Positions 1-9,722 of a stretch of DNA of 64,000 bases are shown in pieces. The notes under the pieces were generated by a model that ran no database searches, was not told the DNA's origin, and saw nothing but the letters and a program-made list of their open reading frames with translations. The first letter of the stretch is position 1; the number at the start of each line of letters is the position of its first letter. This DNA is from Mesorhizobium sp. 131-2-1 (GTDB lineage: Bacteria; Pseudomonadota; Alphaproteobacteria; Rhizobiales; Rhizobiaceae), in the NCBI RefSeq assembly GCF_016756535.1, contig NZ_AP023247.1, positions 558,001-622,000 of the forward strand, read 5' to 3'. Position numbers and translations under genes: made by a program.

Positions 1-141
1 ATCGGCTATTTCGGCGTCGTTTCGGCCTATGCCCACCTGACAGGCCACTCGATCCCGGTTGCGATCGGCACCGGCTTCACGATCATGGACAAGTCCAACA
101 TCGCCGACCCGAACATTTCGAAGTATCTTTACTCCGAATGA
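1..141 (+). CDS. sugar ABC transporter substrate-binding protein, C-terminal fragment (CUT2 family)
   Basis: An open frame enters from the left edge and ends at a TGA at 139-141, giving the last 46 residues, which end in KYLYSE. The segment with AIGTGFTIMD and the position directly upstream of a CUT2 permease and ATPase indicate the periplasmic binding protein of the same sugar transporter. The start, the signal peptide and most of the binding lobes are outside the window, so the ligand cannot be inferred. The assignment rests mainly on gene order. Confidence 0.7.
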   Translation: MGYFGVVSAYAHLTGHSIPVAIGTGFTIMDKSNIADPNISKYLYSE

Positions 142-152
142 GCTCAACCGGC

Positions 153-184
153 CCGGCCTCCTCCGCTTTGCCGGAGAAGGCCGG
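153..184 (+). other. intercistronic hairpin between binding protein and permease
   Basis: A 13-bp stem with one mismatch (CCGGCCTCCTCCG at 153-165 against CGGAGAAGGCCGG at 172-184) closes a 6-nt loop between the binding-protein stop and the permease start. No U-tract follows, so it looks like an mRNA-stabilising or processing hairpin rather than a strong terminator. Similar hairpins follow the binding-protein genes of the other two CUT2 operons in the window. Confidence 0.55.
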
Positions 185-235
185 GGTGTCCCGGGACCCT
201 GTAGACCAAGGCATTGCCGCGGATCGGACCCATTC

Positions 236-1291
236 ATGGCTTCAACATCATCGACCGGCGAAACCCATGTCGCCCCGCAGGCGGACCACGGTGACCAGGC
301 CAAGAGCCTGCTTGGGCGCATCGCCGAAGGGCGCGCCTGGCTGTTCCTTGCCGGCCTGATCATCTGCTTCGAAGTGTGGTCGCGCCTCGCCTTCGGCGCC
401 ACCTTCGTGCTCAACCCGTTCAATGTGCAGTCGATCCTGATCTTCGCCGTGGCGCCGCTGCTGCTGGCGACCGGGCAAACCTTCGTCATCATCTCGGGTG
501 GCATCGATCTGTCGCTCGGCTTCATCATGGGGCTTGCCGCCGTCATCGCCGCGCATGCCACGAACATGGCCGGAGCCGTGATCCCTGTGCCTTTGGCCAT
601 GCTGGCCGGTATGCTGGCCGCCGTCATCGTCGCCGGCGTGCCCGGCGTCATCAACGGGCTGCTGATCTCGCGGCTCCGGATCCCGCCGTTCATCGGCACG
701 CTCGGCATGTTCGGCGTGGCGCGAGGTGCGGCCTTCCTGCTTGCCGGCGGCACCACCGTGCCGGTGCAGAACTCCTGGTTCGCGCTGCTCGGCAACGGCA
801 AGCTCTACGGCGTGCCCTATCTGGTCATCATCACCGCGATCTTCGTCGTCGTCATGCACTACATCCTCAGCCAGACCCGGTTCGGCCAGCACAATTACGC
901 CATCGGCGCCAATGTCCAGGCCGCGCGCCGCGCCGGCATCGACATCAAGGACCATATATTGCGCCTCTATGTACTGTCGGCGATGTGCGCCGGCCTCGGC
1001 GGCGCGCTCTACGCCGCGCGCTTTACCGCGGGTGCGGCGCAGGCCGGCGAGCCCCTGCTGCTCGACAGCGTCGCGGCCGTCGTCATCGGCGGCGCCAGCC
1101 TGTTCGGCGGCTCCGGCACCATCCTCGGCACCGTCGCCGGCGCGCTGGTGATCGCGGTCATCCAGTACGGGCTGGTCTTCGTCAATGTCGAGCCGTTCTG
1201 GCAGTTCATCGCCGTCGGCGTCGTCATCATCATTTCCGTCCTCATCGACCAGGCGCAACGCCGGTTCAGTGGAGCCCGCCAGGATGAATAG
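236..1291 (+). CDS. sugar ABC transporter permease (CUT2/RbsC-like)
   Basis: This 351-residue, strongly hydrophobic inner-membrane protein belongs to the BPD_transp_2 (RbsC/XylH) family. The family motif QTFVIISGGIDLS lies at residues 81-93, and the C-terminal half has the usual GGASLFGGSGTILGT segment. The ATG at 236 is preferred because the in-frame upstream TTG lies inside the preceding binding-protein gene. The N-terminal 30 residues are polar and cytoplasmic. The stop overlaps the start of the ATPase gene, so the two are translationally coupled. It forms the channel of a transporter for an unidentified sugar or polyol. Confidence 0.88.
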   Translation: MASTSSTGETHVAPQADHGDQAKSLLGRIAEGRAWLFLAGLIICFEVWSRLAFGATFVLNPFNVQSILIFAVAPLLLATGQTFVIISGGIDLSLGFIMGLAAVIAAHATNMAGAVIPVPLAMLAGMLAAVIVAGVPGVINGLLISRLRIPPFIGTLGMFGVARGAAFLLAGGTTVPVQNSWFALLGNGKLYGVPYLVIITAIFVVVMHYILSQTRFGQHNYAIGANVQAARRAGIDIKDHILRLYVLSAMCAGLGGALYAARFTAGAAQAGEPLLLDSVAAVVIGGASLFGGSGTILGTVAGALVIAVIQYGLVFVNVEPFWQFIAVGVVIIISVLIDQAQRRFSGARQDE

Positions 1292-2039
1292 CCAAGACCA
1301 GACCGCTCCGCTGCTGGAAGTCCGCAACCTTTCCAAGCACTTCGGCGCCGTGCGCGCGCTGAACGACTTCTCCATGGTCGTGCGGCCGGGCGAGGTGGTG
1401 GCGCTGGCCGGCGATAACGGCGCCGGCAAGACGACGCTGATCAAGGCGATTTCCGGCGTCTTCCAGCCGACGGGCGGCGAGATCCTGCTGAGGGGTCAGC
1501 CGGTGAGCTTTTCGACACCGCACGAGGCGCGCGAAAAGGGCATCGAGACCATCTACCAGGATCTGGCGCTCGCCGACAATCTGTCGATCGGCGCCAACAT
1601 CTTCCTTGGCCGCGAACCGATGCGCAAGGCGTTCGGCTTCCTGCCGGTGCTCGACCGCAAGGCGATGGCGGAAGCCGCCAGGGCGACAATGGGCCGGCTG
1701 GACTTCCACGTCAGCCGGCTGGAGGCGCCGGTCAGCAATTTCTCCGGCGGACAGCGGCAAGCGGTCGCCATCGGCCGCGCCGTCTATTGGGACGCCCAGA
1801 TCCTGATCATGGACGAGCCGACGGCGGCGCTCGGCGTGCCGGAGCAGCGCAAGGTCATCTCGCTCATCCACCAGCTCAAGGCGCAAGGGCGCGGCGTGAT
1901 CTTCATCTCGCACAATCTGCAGGACATTTTTGCCGTCTCCGACCGCATCGTCGTGCTGAGGCGCGGCGTCCAGGCCGGCGAGCGCAAGATCTCCGAGACC
2001 AACCACGACGAAGTCGTCAAGCTGATGGTCGGCGGATAG
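1284..2039 (+). CDS. sugar ABC transporter ATP-binding protein, single-domain
   Basis: This 251-residue ATPase has a Walker A motif (GDNGAGKTT, residues 43-51), the signature FSGGQRQ (about 153-159) and Walker B LIMDEP (about 174-179), followed by the switch histidine in FISHN. Unlike RbsA-type proteins of about 500 residues it has a single nucleotide-binding domain and presumably acts as a homodimer. It overlaps the permease stop by 8 bases. It closely resembles the ATPase at 28059-28829, sharing the segment with ADxLxxxxNxFLGRE, so the two systems are paralogous. The start is the ATG at 1284, not an upstream alternative inside the permease gene. Confidence 0.88.
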   Translation: MNSQDQTAPLLEVRNLSKHFGAVRALNDFSMVVRPGEVVALAGDNGAGKTTLIKAISGVFQPTGGEILLRGQPVSFSTPHEAREKGIETIYQDLALADNLSIGANIFLGREPMRKAFGFLPVLDRKAMAEAARATMGRLDFHVSRLEAPVSNFSGGQRQAVAIGRAVYWDAQILIMDEPTAALGVPEQRKVISLIHQLKAQGRGVIFISHNLQDIFAVSDRIVVLRRGVQAGERKISETNHDEVVKLMVGG

Positions 2040-2095
2040 GCCAGCAGCCAGCCAGGATGGAATTCAGCCGCCTCGGACGGCAATGCATTCCGATA

Positions 2096-3178
2096 TCATT
2101 GAGTTGGCGAGAGGGCGCGGAATATCGCATCCGCTTCAGCGACAAGCATCCGCAACAGCTGCGCTGCCGGAAGCTCCCTGTTCAAGGCGGCCGCCTGTCC
2201 ATAGAGGTGAAAGGCGAAGTCCCCGCGCCCCATTGCCGCATCGGCATCGCCGAGCGGGCCGCTGAGGGCATACATTTGCGGGAAATCCGGAAGGCGCGTT
2301 TGCTGCTCTTCCATCTCCAGGGCGTAGCGCGTGCGCTTCGTTCGTGCCGCGCGGCCGGAAAAGGCATTGCTGACCATCGTGTCCATATCCGTCGCGGAGC
2401 GGATCAGGGCGCGGCGCGGTCGGTCGGTGCCGGCTTCGTCGCAGGAGAGAAAGCCGGTGCCGATCTGCACGCCGCTGGCGCCAAGGGCGAAGGCGGCCGC
2501 AATGCCCCGGCCATCGGCGATCCCTCCGGCGGCAATTACCGGTAGATCGACAGCATCCACGACCTGGGGAACCAGAGCCATCACTCCCACGCCGTCACCT
2601 GGACCCGTCGGGGCATGAGCGCCGCGGTGGCCTCCGGCTTCCCAGCCCTGGGCTATGACCGCGTCGGCTCCACCATCGGCTAGCTTGCGCGCCTCGGCGA
2701 CGTTGGTCGCCGTGCTGATGACCACGATCCCGGCCTGTTTCAGCCTGGCGACCTTGGCCACGTCCGGCATGCCGAAGTGGAAACTCACAACCGGCGGGCG
2801 GATCTCGAGCACGAGATCGAGCCTGGTATCGTCGAAACCCGGTCCCATCGCAGGAAGCCTCGCCGGCGGTTCGCCAAGCGACAGTTCCTTGTAGTAGGGC
2901 CGTACCCTTTCAAGGGCACGCGCCAGGATGGCATCGCTCGTGTCGGGCCGCGGGTGGACGAAGAAATTGAGGTTGAACTGACGTCCGGTCGAGGCTCGCA
3001 TCTGGCGCGCTACGGCACGCAGATCATCCGGCTGCATCATTGCGCAGCCAAGCGATCCCAACCCGCCTGCATTGCTCACCGCCGCCGCGAGTTCCGGCGT
3101 TGCCGAGCCCGCCATCGGAGCCTGGATGATCGGATGCTCGACCTTCAGCAGATCGCATAAACGACGGTTCGGCCACAT
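2096..3178 (-). CDS. nitronate monooxygenase (2-nitropropane dioxygenase family)
   Basis: This protein of about 360 residues is an FMN-dependent TIM barrel. The N-terminal PIIQAPMAG segment and AQGWEAGGHRG (about residues 176-186) are hallmarks of the NMO/2-NPD family, which oxidises alkyl nitronates such as propionate 3-nitronate. The ATG at 3178 is used; a TTG five codons upstream is also possible. It is convergent with the ABC operon and separated from it by only 56 bases. The fold assignment is firm but the physiological substrate is not shown by the sequence. Confidence 0.85.
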   Translation of the reverse strand: MWPNRRLCDLLKVEHPIIQAPMAGSATPELAAAVSNAGGLGSLGCAMMQPDDLRAVARQMRASTGRQFNLNFFVHPRPDTSDAILARALERVRPYYKELSLGEPPARLPAMGPGFDDTRLDLVLEIRPPVVSFHFGMPDVAKVARLKQAGIVVISTATNVAEARKLADGGADAVIAQGWEAGGHRGAHAPTGPGDGVGVMALVPQVVDAVDLPVIAAGGIADGRGIAAAFALGASGVQIGTGFLSCDEAGTDRPRRALIRSATDMDTMVSNAFSGRAARTKRTRYALEMEEQQTRLPDFPQMYALSGPLGDADAAMGRGDFAFHLYGQAAALNRELPAAQLLRMLVAEADAIFRALSPTQ

Positions 3179-3288
3179 AAGCGTCTGTCCCAAACCAACG
3201 AGGATCGTACGCAGTGCCCAGCATAGGCTTGCGATAAGATCCGGTCACCGGAATTGTAGTAGACCACCGGCAGTCATCAGCCGATGCC

Positions 3289-4089
3289 TCAGGGAACAAC
3301 GCCCCGGCAGGCCCAGGCGACATTGGCGAAAGAGCGCGGCCCGTCGGGGCGGCCGGCCTGATAGGCATCGCGGACGGCGGCTTCGGTGCGTGTCCGCTCG
3401 GCTGCGTCGAGCGTTGTCATGTATTTGCCGAGCGGCCCCTCGCCGGCGGCGATCGGCGCCCAGTAGTCGTCGAAATTCCCGTAATCCATGCGGATCATCA
3501 GCTCGGTTTCGGTGACCTCGGCCAGGCCCTGCTCCACAAAAGTCCGCTTCATCTCGCCGGGCTGCATCATCGGCTGGAAGCAATAGCGGCTGCGCATCTG
3601 GCGGCCGCTTTCGCTAAGCGCCGCCACGGTGTCGATCATCATGCGCATGCCGGGCATGCCGCCGAGATGGTCCCACACCACTGCCGCGACCACGCCGCCC
3701 GGCCGCACCACGCGGCGCATCTCGGCCACCGCCTTGCCGGCTTCCGGCACGAAATGGAGCACGAGCAAAGCCAGCGCACGGTTGAACGCGCCATCCCCGA
3801 ACGGCAAGGCGGTGGCGTCGGCCTGGCTGAAGGTGATGCGTGGGTCGGTGTTGTGCTGCCTCGCCGCCTCGACGAAGACGAGCGAGAAATCGATGGCCTG
3901 GATTTCCGCGAGATCGGCGGATTTGGCCAGCTCGAAGGTCAGGCTGCCGGTGCCGCAGCCGACATCAAGGATCTTCTCGCCACCGGCCAAGCCCGCGAAG
4001 TCGATGAACTTGGGCGCGAGCCTGCGGCTCCATCGGCCCATGAGCTGCTCGTAGCCGGAGGCTGCATGAACGGTGAAGCTCGACGTCAT
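3289..4089 (-). CDS. class I SAM-dependent methyltransferase
   Basis: The 266-residue product has the SAM-binding motif I as ILDVGCGTGSL (residues 40-50), motif II around QAIDFS, and RRVVRPGGVVAAVVWD typical of UbiE/Methyltransf_11 proteins. The start ATG at 4089 follows a GGGAAGAG ribosome-binding site. The acceptor substrate is unknown. It is transcribed in the same direction as the nitronate monooxygenase, with a gap of about 110 bases, so co-transcription is possible but not shown. Confidence 0.8.
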   Translation of the reverse strand: MTSSFTVHAASGYEQLMGRWSRRLAPKFIDFAGLAGGEKILDVGCGTGSLTFELAKSADLAEIQAIDFSLVFVEAARQHNTDPRITFSQADATALPFGDGAFNRALALLVLHFVPEAGKAVAEMRRVVRPGGVVAAVVWDHLGGMPGMRMMIDTVAALSESGRQMRSRYCFQPMMQPGEMKRTFVEQGLAEVTETELMIRMDYGNFDDYWAPIAAGEGPLGKYMTTLDAAERTRTEAAVRDAYQAGRPDGPRSFANVAWACRGVVP

Positions 4090-4199
4090 CTTGCTCTTCC
4101 CTTACTTCGCTCGATCTCAGGCTAGACCTCGACCGGATCGATGCCAAGGCGGGGTAACGGGCGTAACTGGAACAAGGATAGCGCGGCGCGTAGCAACGC

Positions 4200-5312
4200 T
4201 TATGTGGGCGACTTCACGGTCGCCACACTCTCCCTTTCCACCAGCGGGCATTCGAGCTTGGTGATGGGGTAGCGGCCGCGGCCGGGAGGCTGGGGCGCTT
4301 CCAGCTGCTCGATCGCCCATTGGCCCATCGCCATATGTGGCAGGATCGAGGTCGTCAGCGGTGGGAACAGGTGACGGGCGATCTCCTCGTCGTCGTAGCC
4401 GACCACGGAAATATCCGCGGGGATATGCAGGCCGGCCTCCTTCAGCGCCTCGTAGCAGCCGATCGCCGTGCGGTCGTTCTGGCAGAAGATGGCGGTCGGA
4501 CGATCCTTCAACGCAAGCAGCTTGACGGTCGCGGCATAGCCAGCACTTGCCGACCAGTCGCCCTCGACCACCAATTCGGGCTCGAAGGGGATGTCGGCGG
4601 TGGCGAGCGCGCGGCGATAGCCCTTCAGCCTGTCCTGAGCCGCCTGCATCCAGGGCTCGCCGGTGATGGTGGCGATGCGGCGGTGGCCGTGGCTGATCAG
4701 ATGCCGGGTCGCGCTCTGGCCGCCGGCGATCTCGGAGGGCACCACGGCGGGGAAGGCATAGTCCGACGTATAGCAGTTGAGCAGGATGACCGGGATGTCG
4801 AGGCTGTAGAGGAAATCGGGCGCCACGATCTCGCGGGTGAAGATTGTCATGTAGATCAGCGCCGAGATGCTGCGTCTGGTCAGCGCCTGGATGGCGCGCG
4901 GCTCCATGACGGCATCGCCCATCGTCTGCGCCACCAGCAGCACGTTGCCGGCATTCCACGAAGCCTGGCGCGCGCCCTCGATGGCGACCACCGCCTCCGG
5001 GCTGGTGGCGAGCTGGTCGACGGCGAAACCGATGACGCCGTCCAGTCCCTCGAAGGGCGTCACCGGCGGTCGCAAGGCGGAAAAGACCGGCGGCGAATAA
5101 CCCAGCGCCCTGGCTGCCTCGATCACCCGGTCGCGGGTCTGCTGCGAGAGCCTGATGCCCGGCGAATTGTTGAGCACGAACGACACCGTCGCCTGCGAGC
5201 AGCCGGCGGCGCGCGCGATGTCGGTCATGGTGACGCGACCCTTGGGCTTGGCAGCCGGCTTGCGCCGCCTGGACGCCTCCGGGGGATCGCGCAATTCCGT
5301 CGGTTCGCTCAT
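4200..5312 (-). CDS. LacI-family transcriptional regulator of the adjacent sugar ABC operon
   Basis: The 370-residue protein has an N-terminal LacI helix-turn-helix (TMTDIARAAGCSQATVSFVL, about residues 28-47), a hinge, and a periplasmic-binding-protein-like effector domain. The ATG at 5312 fits the domain start; an upstream extension would add 50 residues of non-conserved sequence. It is divergent from the ABC operon beginning at 5927 across a 614-bp region containing repeated and palindromic sites. It is therefore probably the local, sugar-responsive repressor, though the ligand is unknown. Confidence 0.85.
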   Translation of the reverse strand: MSEPTELRDPPEASRRRKPAAKPKGRVTMTDIARAAGCSQATVSFVLNNSPGIRLSQQTRDRVIEAARALGYSPPVFSALRPPVTPFEGLDGVIGFAVDQLATSPEAVVAIEGARQASWNAGNVLLVAQTMGDAVMEPRAIQALTRRSISALIYMTIFTREIVAPDFLYSLDIPVILLNCYTSDYAFPAVVPSEIAGGQSATRHLISHGHRRIATITGEPWMQAAQDRLKGYRRALATADIPFEPELVVEGDWSASAGYAATVKLLALKDRPTAIFCQNDRTAIGCYEALKEAGLHIPADISVVGYDDEEIARHLFPPLTTSILPHMAMGQWAIEQLEAPQPPGRGRYPITKLECPLVERESVATVKSPT

Positions 5313-5926
5313 GATCGTTTCCCAAAACCCGGCGGTTGTTAAGCAAAGGCCGGCGGCGACGGCAACATCGTTTTCGTCTGGCGCACTTATCGAAAACGTA
5401 GATTGATTATAACTATTACCTCGCGCGACGCAATCCACGCTAACCGCACCGCATGCCGACAAAACGGCCGAACAAGGTCAGCAAAGCTGACGATTTACTG
5501 AAATTTCGTTACGAACGCGCGTTCTGCCGGCGACGCTCCCTTTCCTCCCTGGCGCACCCCGCTCCGACACTCTCCCCGCTACGGGCGCGCCCTTTCGTCT
5601 CCATAACTAATACTATTTACTAATATCTGTAAGCGTTCTACTGTCAACTCGTCGTGACCGGGCCCGAGCTACCGGCCGGTGGCGGCAAGGCGTGCGATGC
5701 GTCGCGCCATCGAGCCGGCAAGCTGCCGGAAGAAGGCCGCCGCACACTCACGAAAATGTCAGACAAATCGGACTATTTACGAACGACGAATGAGTGTCTA
5801 GTGTTTCGGTCGCGGCTGGATTGGCGCCATTGTTAGGTTGCCAGACCTAGGGCCAACCCTTGAGGAGAGGGGCGTCCGCGCCGCGCGCGACACATTCTCA
5901 TCTGTGTTTCAAAAGGGAGGTTGAAC
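5313..5926. promoter_or_regulatory. divergent control region between the LacI-type gene and the sugar ABC operon
   Basis: This 614-bp stretch has no convincing gene. It contains an 8-bp inverted repeat CGTTTTCG/CGAAAACG (5369-5376 and 5391-5398), a CGTT-ACG-AACG palindrome (5507-5517), and a second copy of TTACGAACG (5777-5785). It also has related ACTATTTAC sequences near 5612 and 5772 and an AT-rich patch near 5603-5640. The LacI-type protein next to it is the natural candidate to bind these. Assignment as operators is inference from symmetry and position. Confidence 0.45.
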
Positions 5927-6889
5927 ATGAAATCTGTGATCCGTACCGCGTCCATCGCCGCCGCGGCCTTGGCGCTCGGCCTGTCGGCAAGCGCGATTGC
6001 GCGTGCCGACGACAAGCCGACGCTGGCCTTCGTCGTCAACGGCGCGTCCGACTTCTGGAAGGCGGCGGAAGCCGGCGTGAAGAAGGCGCAGGGCGAGTTG
6101 CCCGACTACAATCTGGAGCTGAAATATCCCGAGCAGTCGTCGGTCGCCATCCAGCAGCGGCTGATGGACGACCTGGTGACGGCCGGCGTCAAGGGCATCA
6201 TGGTCTCCGCCGTCGACCCCAAGACCTCGACCGACGGGCTGAACAAGATCGCGTCCGAAACGGCGCTGTTCACCACCGACTCGGACGCCCCGCAGACCAA
6301 GCGCGTCGCCTATATCGGCTCGTCCAACGTCGATGCCGGCAAGCAGGCGGCCGAGATCGCCAAGAAGGCGATGCCGGACGGCGGCAAGTGCCTCGGCTTC
6401 GTCGGCCTGCTCGGCGCCGACAACGCCAAGGAACGCATCCAGGGCATGAAGGACGGGCTGGCCGGCACCAAGATCGAGCTGGTCGACGTGCGCGGCGACG
6501 ACATCGACCAGGCGCGCGCCAAGAAGAACGTCGAGGACGCGCTGGTCGCCAGCCCCGACATCACTTGCATGGTCGGCTTCTATTCCTACAACACGCCGCG
6601 CATCTATGAGGCGCTGCGCGACGCCGGCAAGCTCGGCTCGATCACCGTCGTCGGCTTCGATGACGATCCGATCACGCTGGGCGGCGTCAAGGAAGGCACC
6701 GTGGCCGCCACTGTCGTGCAGCAGCCGTTCGAATGGGCCTATCAGGGCATGAAGCTGATGGCGGCCTATCTCAAGGGCGACAAGTCGGGCATCCCGGCCG
6801 ACGGCCTGATCATCGTGCCGACCAAGATCATCGGCAAGGACGATGTCGACGCCTACGCTGCCAACCTCAAGGCGATGGCCGGCAAGTAA
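5927..6889 (+). CDS. sugar ABC transporter substrate-binding protein (CUT2 family)
   Basis: The 320-residue periplasmic protein has a cleavable signal peptide (residues 1-27, ending ARA before DDKPT) and a Peripla_BP_4 fold like ribose or xylose binding proteins. The ATG at 5927 is chosen because AGGGAGG ends at 5920; an in-frame TTG at 5921 abuts that site and is unlikely. It opens an operon with a double-domain ATPase and a permease. The ligand is not identifiable. A pair of strong hairpins follows the stop, as expected for a gene expressed above its partners. Confidence 0.87.
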   Translation: MKSVIRTASIAAAALALGLSASAIARADDKPTLAFVVNGASDFWKAAEAGVKKAQGELPDYNLELKYPEQSSVAIQQRLMDDLVTAGVKGIMVSAVDPKTSTDGLNKIASETALFTTDSDAPQTKRVAYIGSSNVDAGKQAAEIAKKAMPDGGKCLGFVGLLGADNAKERIQGMKDGLAGTKIELVDVRGDDIDQARAKKNVEDALVASPDITCMVGFYSYNTPRIYEALRDAGKLGSITVVGFDDDPITLGGVKEGTVAATVVQQPFEWAYQGMKLMAAYLKGDKSGIPADGLIIVPTKIIGKDDVDAYAANLKAMAGK

Positions 6890-6902
6890 GACGACGCCGT
6901 TG

Positions 6903-6964
6903 CGCCGGCTCAAGGATCTGCCTTGAGCCGGCGATCATATTGACGGGCCCGCGAAGGCCCGTCA
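6903..6964 (+). other. tandem intercistronic hairpins after the binding-protein gene
   Basis: Two perfect hairpins lie between binding protein and ATPase. The first is a 13-bp stem (CGCCGGCTCAAGG, 6903-6915, with its complement at 6921-6933). The second is a 9-bp stem (TGACGGGCC, 6941-6949, with its complement at 6956-6964). Neither has a U-run, so partial termination or 3'-end protection of the upstream message is more likely than full termination. Confidence 0.6.
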
Positions 6965-7002
6965 GTCTGAAGCCAAACGCCCACCGGCTGCTGTCAGGCG
7001 TG

Positions 7003-8547
<1,545 letters not shown>

Positions 8548-8574
8548 CTGGTCGCTGATATTGGGGAGAAGACG

Positions 8575-9570
8575 ATGAGCAAGAAAGATCTCGGCCTGCT
8601 GGTCCTGATCCTGGTGGTGGGCACGGTGGTGGCGATCATCAATCCGCGCTTCCTCTTGCCGATCAACCTTGCCAACACGTCCAACCTGATCGGCCTGTTC
8701 GGCATCCTCTCGATCGGGCAGGCCTTCGTCATCATCACCGGCGGCATCGAGCTGTCGGTCGGCTCAGTGGTCGCGCTGCTCGGCACGCTGTTCATCGACT
8801 TCATCGCCGTGCGCGAGCTGGACTGGCCGCTGGCCTTCGTGCTGATCATCGCGCTCGGCGCCATCATTGGCCTGGTGCATGGCTGGCTGATCACACGGCT
8901 GAAGCTGCAGCCTTTCGTGGTGACGCTCTGCGGCCTCCTGATCTATCGCGGCGTGGCGCGCTTCTACACCGCCGACGGCACGGCGGGCTTCGCCTTCGGC
9001 CAGAATTTCCCGGACCTCGAATTCCTCACCGCCGGCCGCAGCTACGGCGTGCCGAACAGCTTCATCGCGCTGATCATCATCGCCATCGTCATGTGGGTGG
9101 TGCTGCACCGCTCGGTGTTCGGGCGCTACCTCTACGCCATCGGCAAGAACGAGGAGGCGGCGAAATATTCGGGCATCCGCACCGGCCGGGTGGTGATGGC
9201 GGCCTATGTCATCTGCGGCGTGCTGACGGCGCTGTCGGCGATCTACTTCGCCATGTACACGCGCTCGATCTCGCCGGCCAGCCACGGCCAGTTCTACGAA
9301 CTCTACGCCATCGCCGCCGCCGTGCTCGGCGGCTTCTCGCTGCGCGGCGGCGAAGGCTCGCTGATCGGCGTCATCCTCGGCACGGTGCTGCTGCAGGAAT
9401 TGCAGAACCTGGTCAACCTGCTCGGCATCCCCTCCTCGCTCAACTTCGCCGTGATGGGCGGGGTTATCCTGATCGGCGTGCTCGTCGACCAGCAATGGGG
9501 CGTGTTCCGGGCGCGGCGGCAGATGATCGACGCGACGCGCAGGAACGTCGCCGGCGCACCGGCGGAGTAG
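8575..9570 (+). CDS. sugar ABC transporter permease (CUT2/RbsC-like)
   Basis: This 331-residue integral membrane protein starts close to the N-terminus with a hydrophobic segment and carries the RbsC-family motif GQAFVIITGGIELSVGS near residues 48-64. GGFSLRGGEGSLIGVILGT lies near the C-terminus. The ATG at 8575 is preceded by GGGGAGAAG. It lies 27 bases after the ATPase stop and ends the operon. A large palindromic repeat follows directly. Confidence 0.9.
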   Translation: MSKKDLGLLVLILVVGTVVAIINPRFLLPINLANTSNLIGLFGILSIGQAFVIITGGIELSVGSVVALLGTLFIDFIAVRELDWPLAFVLIIALGAIIGLVHGWLITRLKLQPFVVTLCGLLIYRGVARFYTADGTAGFAFGQNFPDLEFLTAGRSYGVPNSFIALIIIAIVMWVVLHRSVFGRYLYAIGKNEEAAKYSGIRTGRVVMAAYVICGVLTALSAIYFAMYTRSISPASHGQFYELYAIAAAVLGGFSLRGGEGSLIGVILGTVLLQELQNLVNLLGIPSSLNFAVMGGVILIGVLVDQQWGVFRARRQMIDATRRNVAGAPAE

Positions 9571-9582
9571 CCAGCGCTGCCT

Positions 9583-9722
9583 CTCCTTCTCCCCTTGTGG
9601 GAGAAGGTGGATCGGCGCGCAGCGCCGAGACGGTTGAGGGGTGCGCGACGGATAACCGGCGGTGCCAAGCTGGAGCACCCCTCATCCGACCTCGCTTCGC
9701 GAGGCCACCTTCTCCCACAAGG
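9583..9722. repeat. large Rhizobiales-type intergenic palindrome, interrupted by an IS
   Basis: The left arm (about 9583-9610, containing CTTCTCCCCTTGTGGGAGAAG) is complementary to a right arm that begins at 9705 and continues, after the insertion sequence, at 10882-10889. Inside is a second stem (GAGGGGTGC near 9637 with GCACCCCTC near 9674). Removing the IS and one copy of CACAAGG restores the right arm exactly. The element resembles hairpin repeats abundant between genes in rhizobial genomes. Confidence 0.7.
9716..9722. repeat. left copy of target-site duplication CACAAGG
   Basis: CACAAGG directly precedes the terminal GGCCTGTTGCG of the IS and recurs at 10875-10881 after the other end. 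Because one more base could belong to the inverted repeats, the duplication could also be read as 5 bp (ACAAG). Confidence 0.6.

Noticed and set aside
248..1444. Long minus-strand frame opposite the first permease gene
   Set aside because: It has the Asp/Arg/His-rich composition of an antisense shadow in high-GC coding sequence and no domain or start site; the plus-strand permease is unmistakable.
3194..3288. Possible truncation of the methyltransferase or nitronate monooxygenase
   Set aside because: Both products have normal family lengths and complete motifs; the gap is simply intergenic.
9601..9720. CRISPR-like repeat
   Set aside because: There are only two complementary arms and an inner stem, not direct repeats with spacers; it is an inverted-repeat intergenic element.
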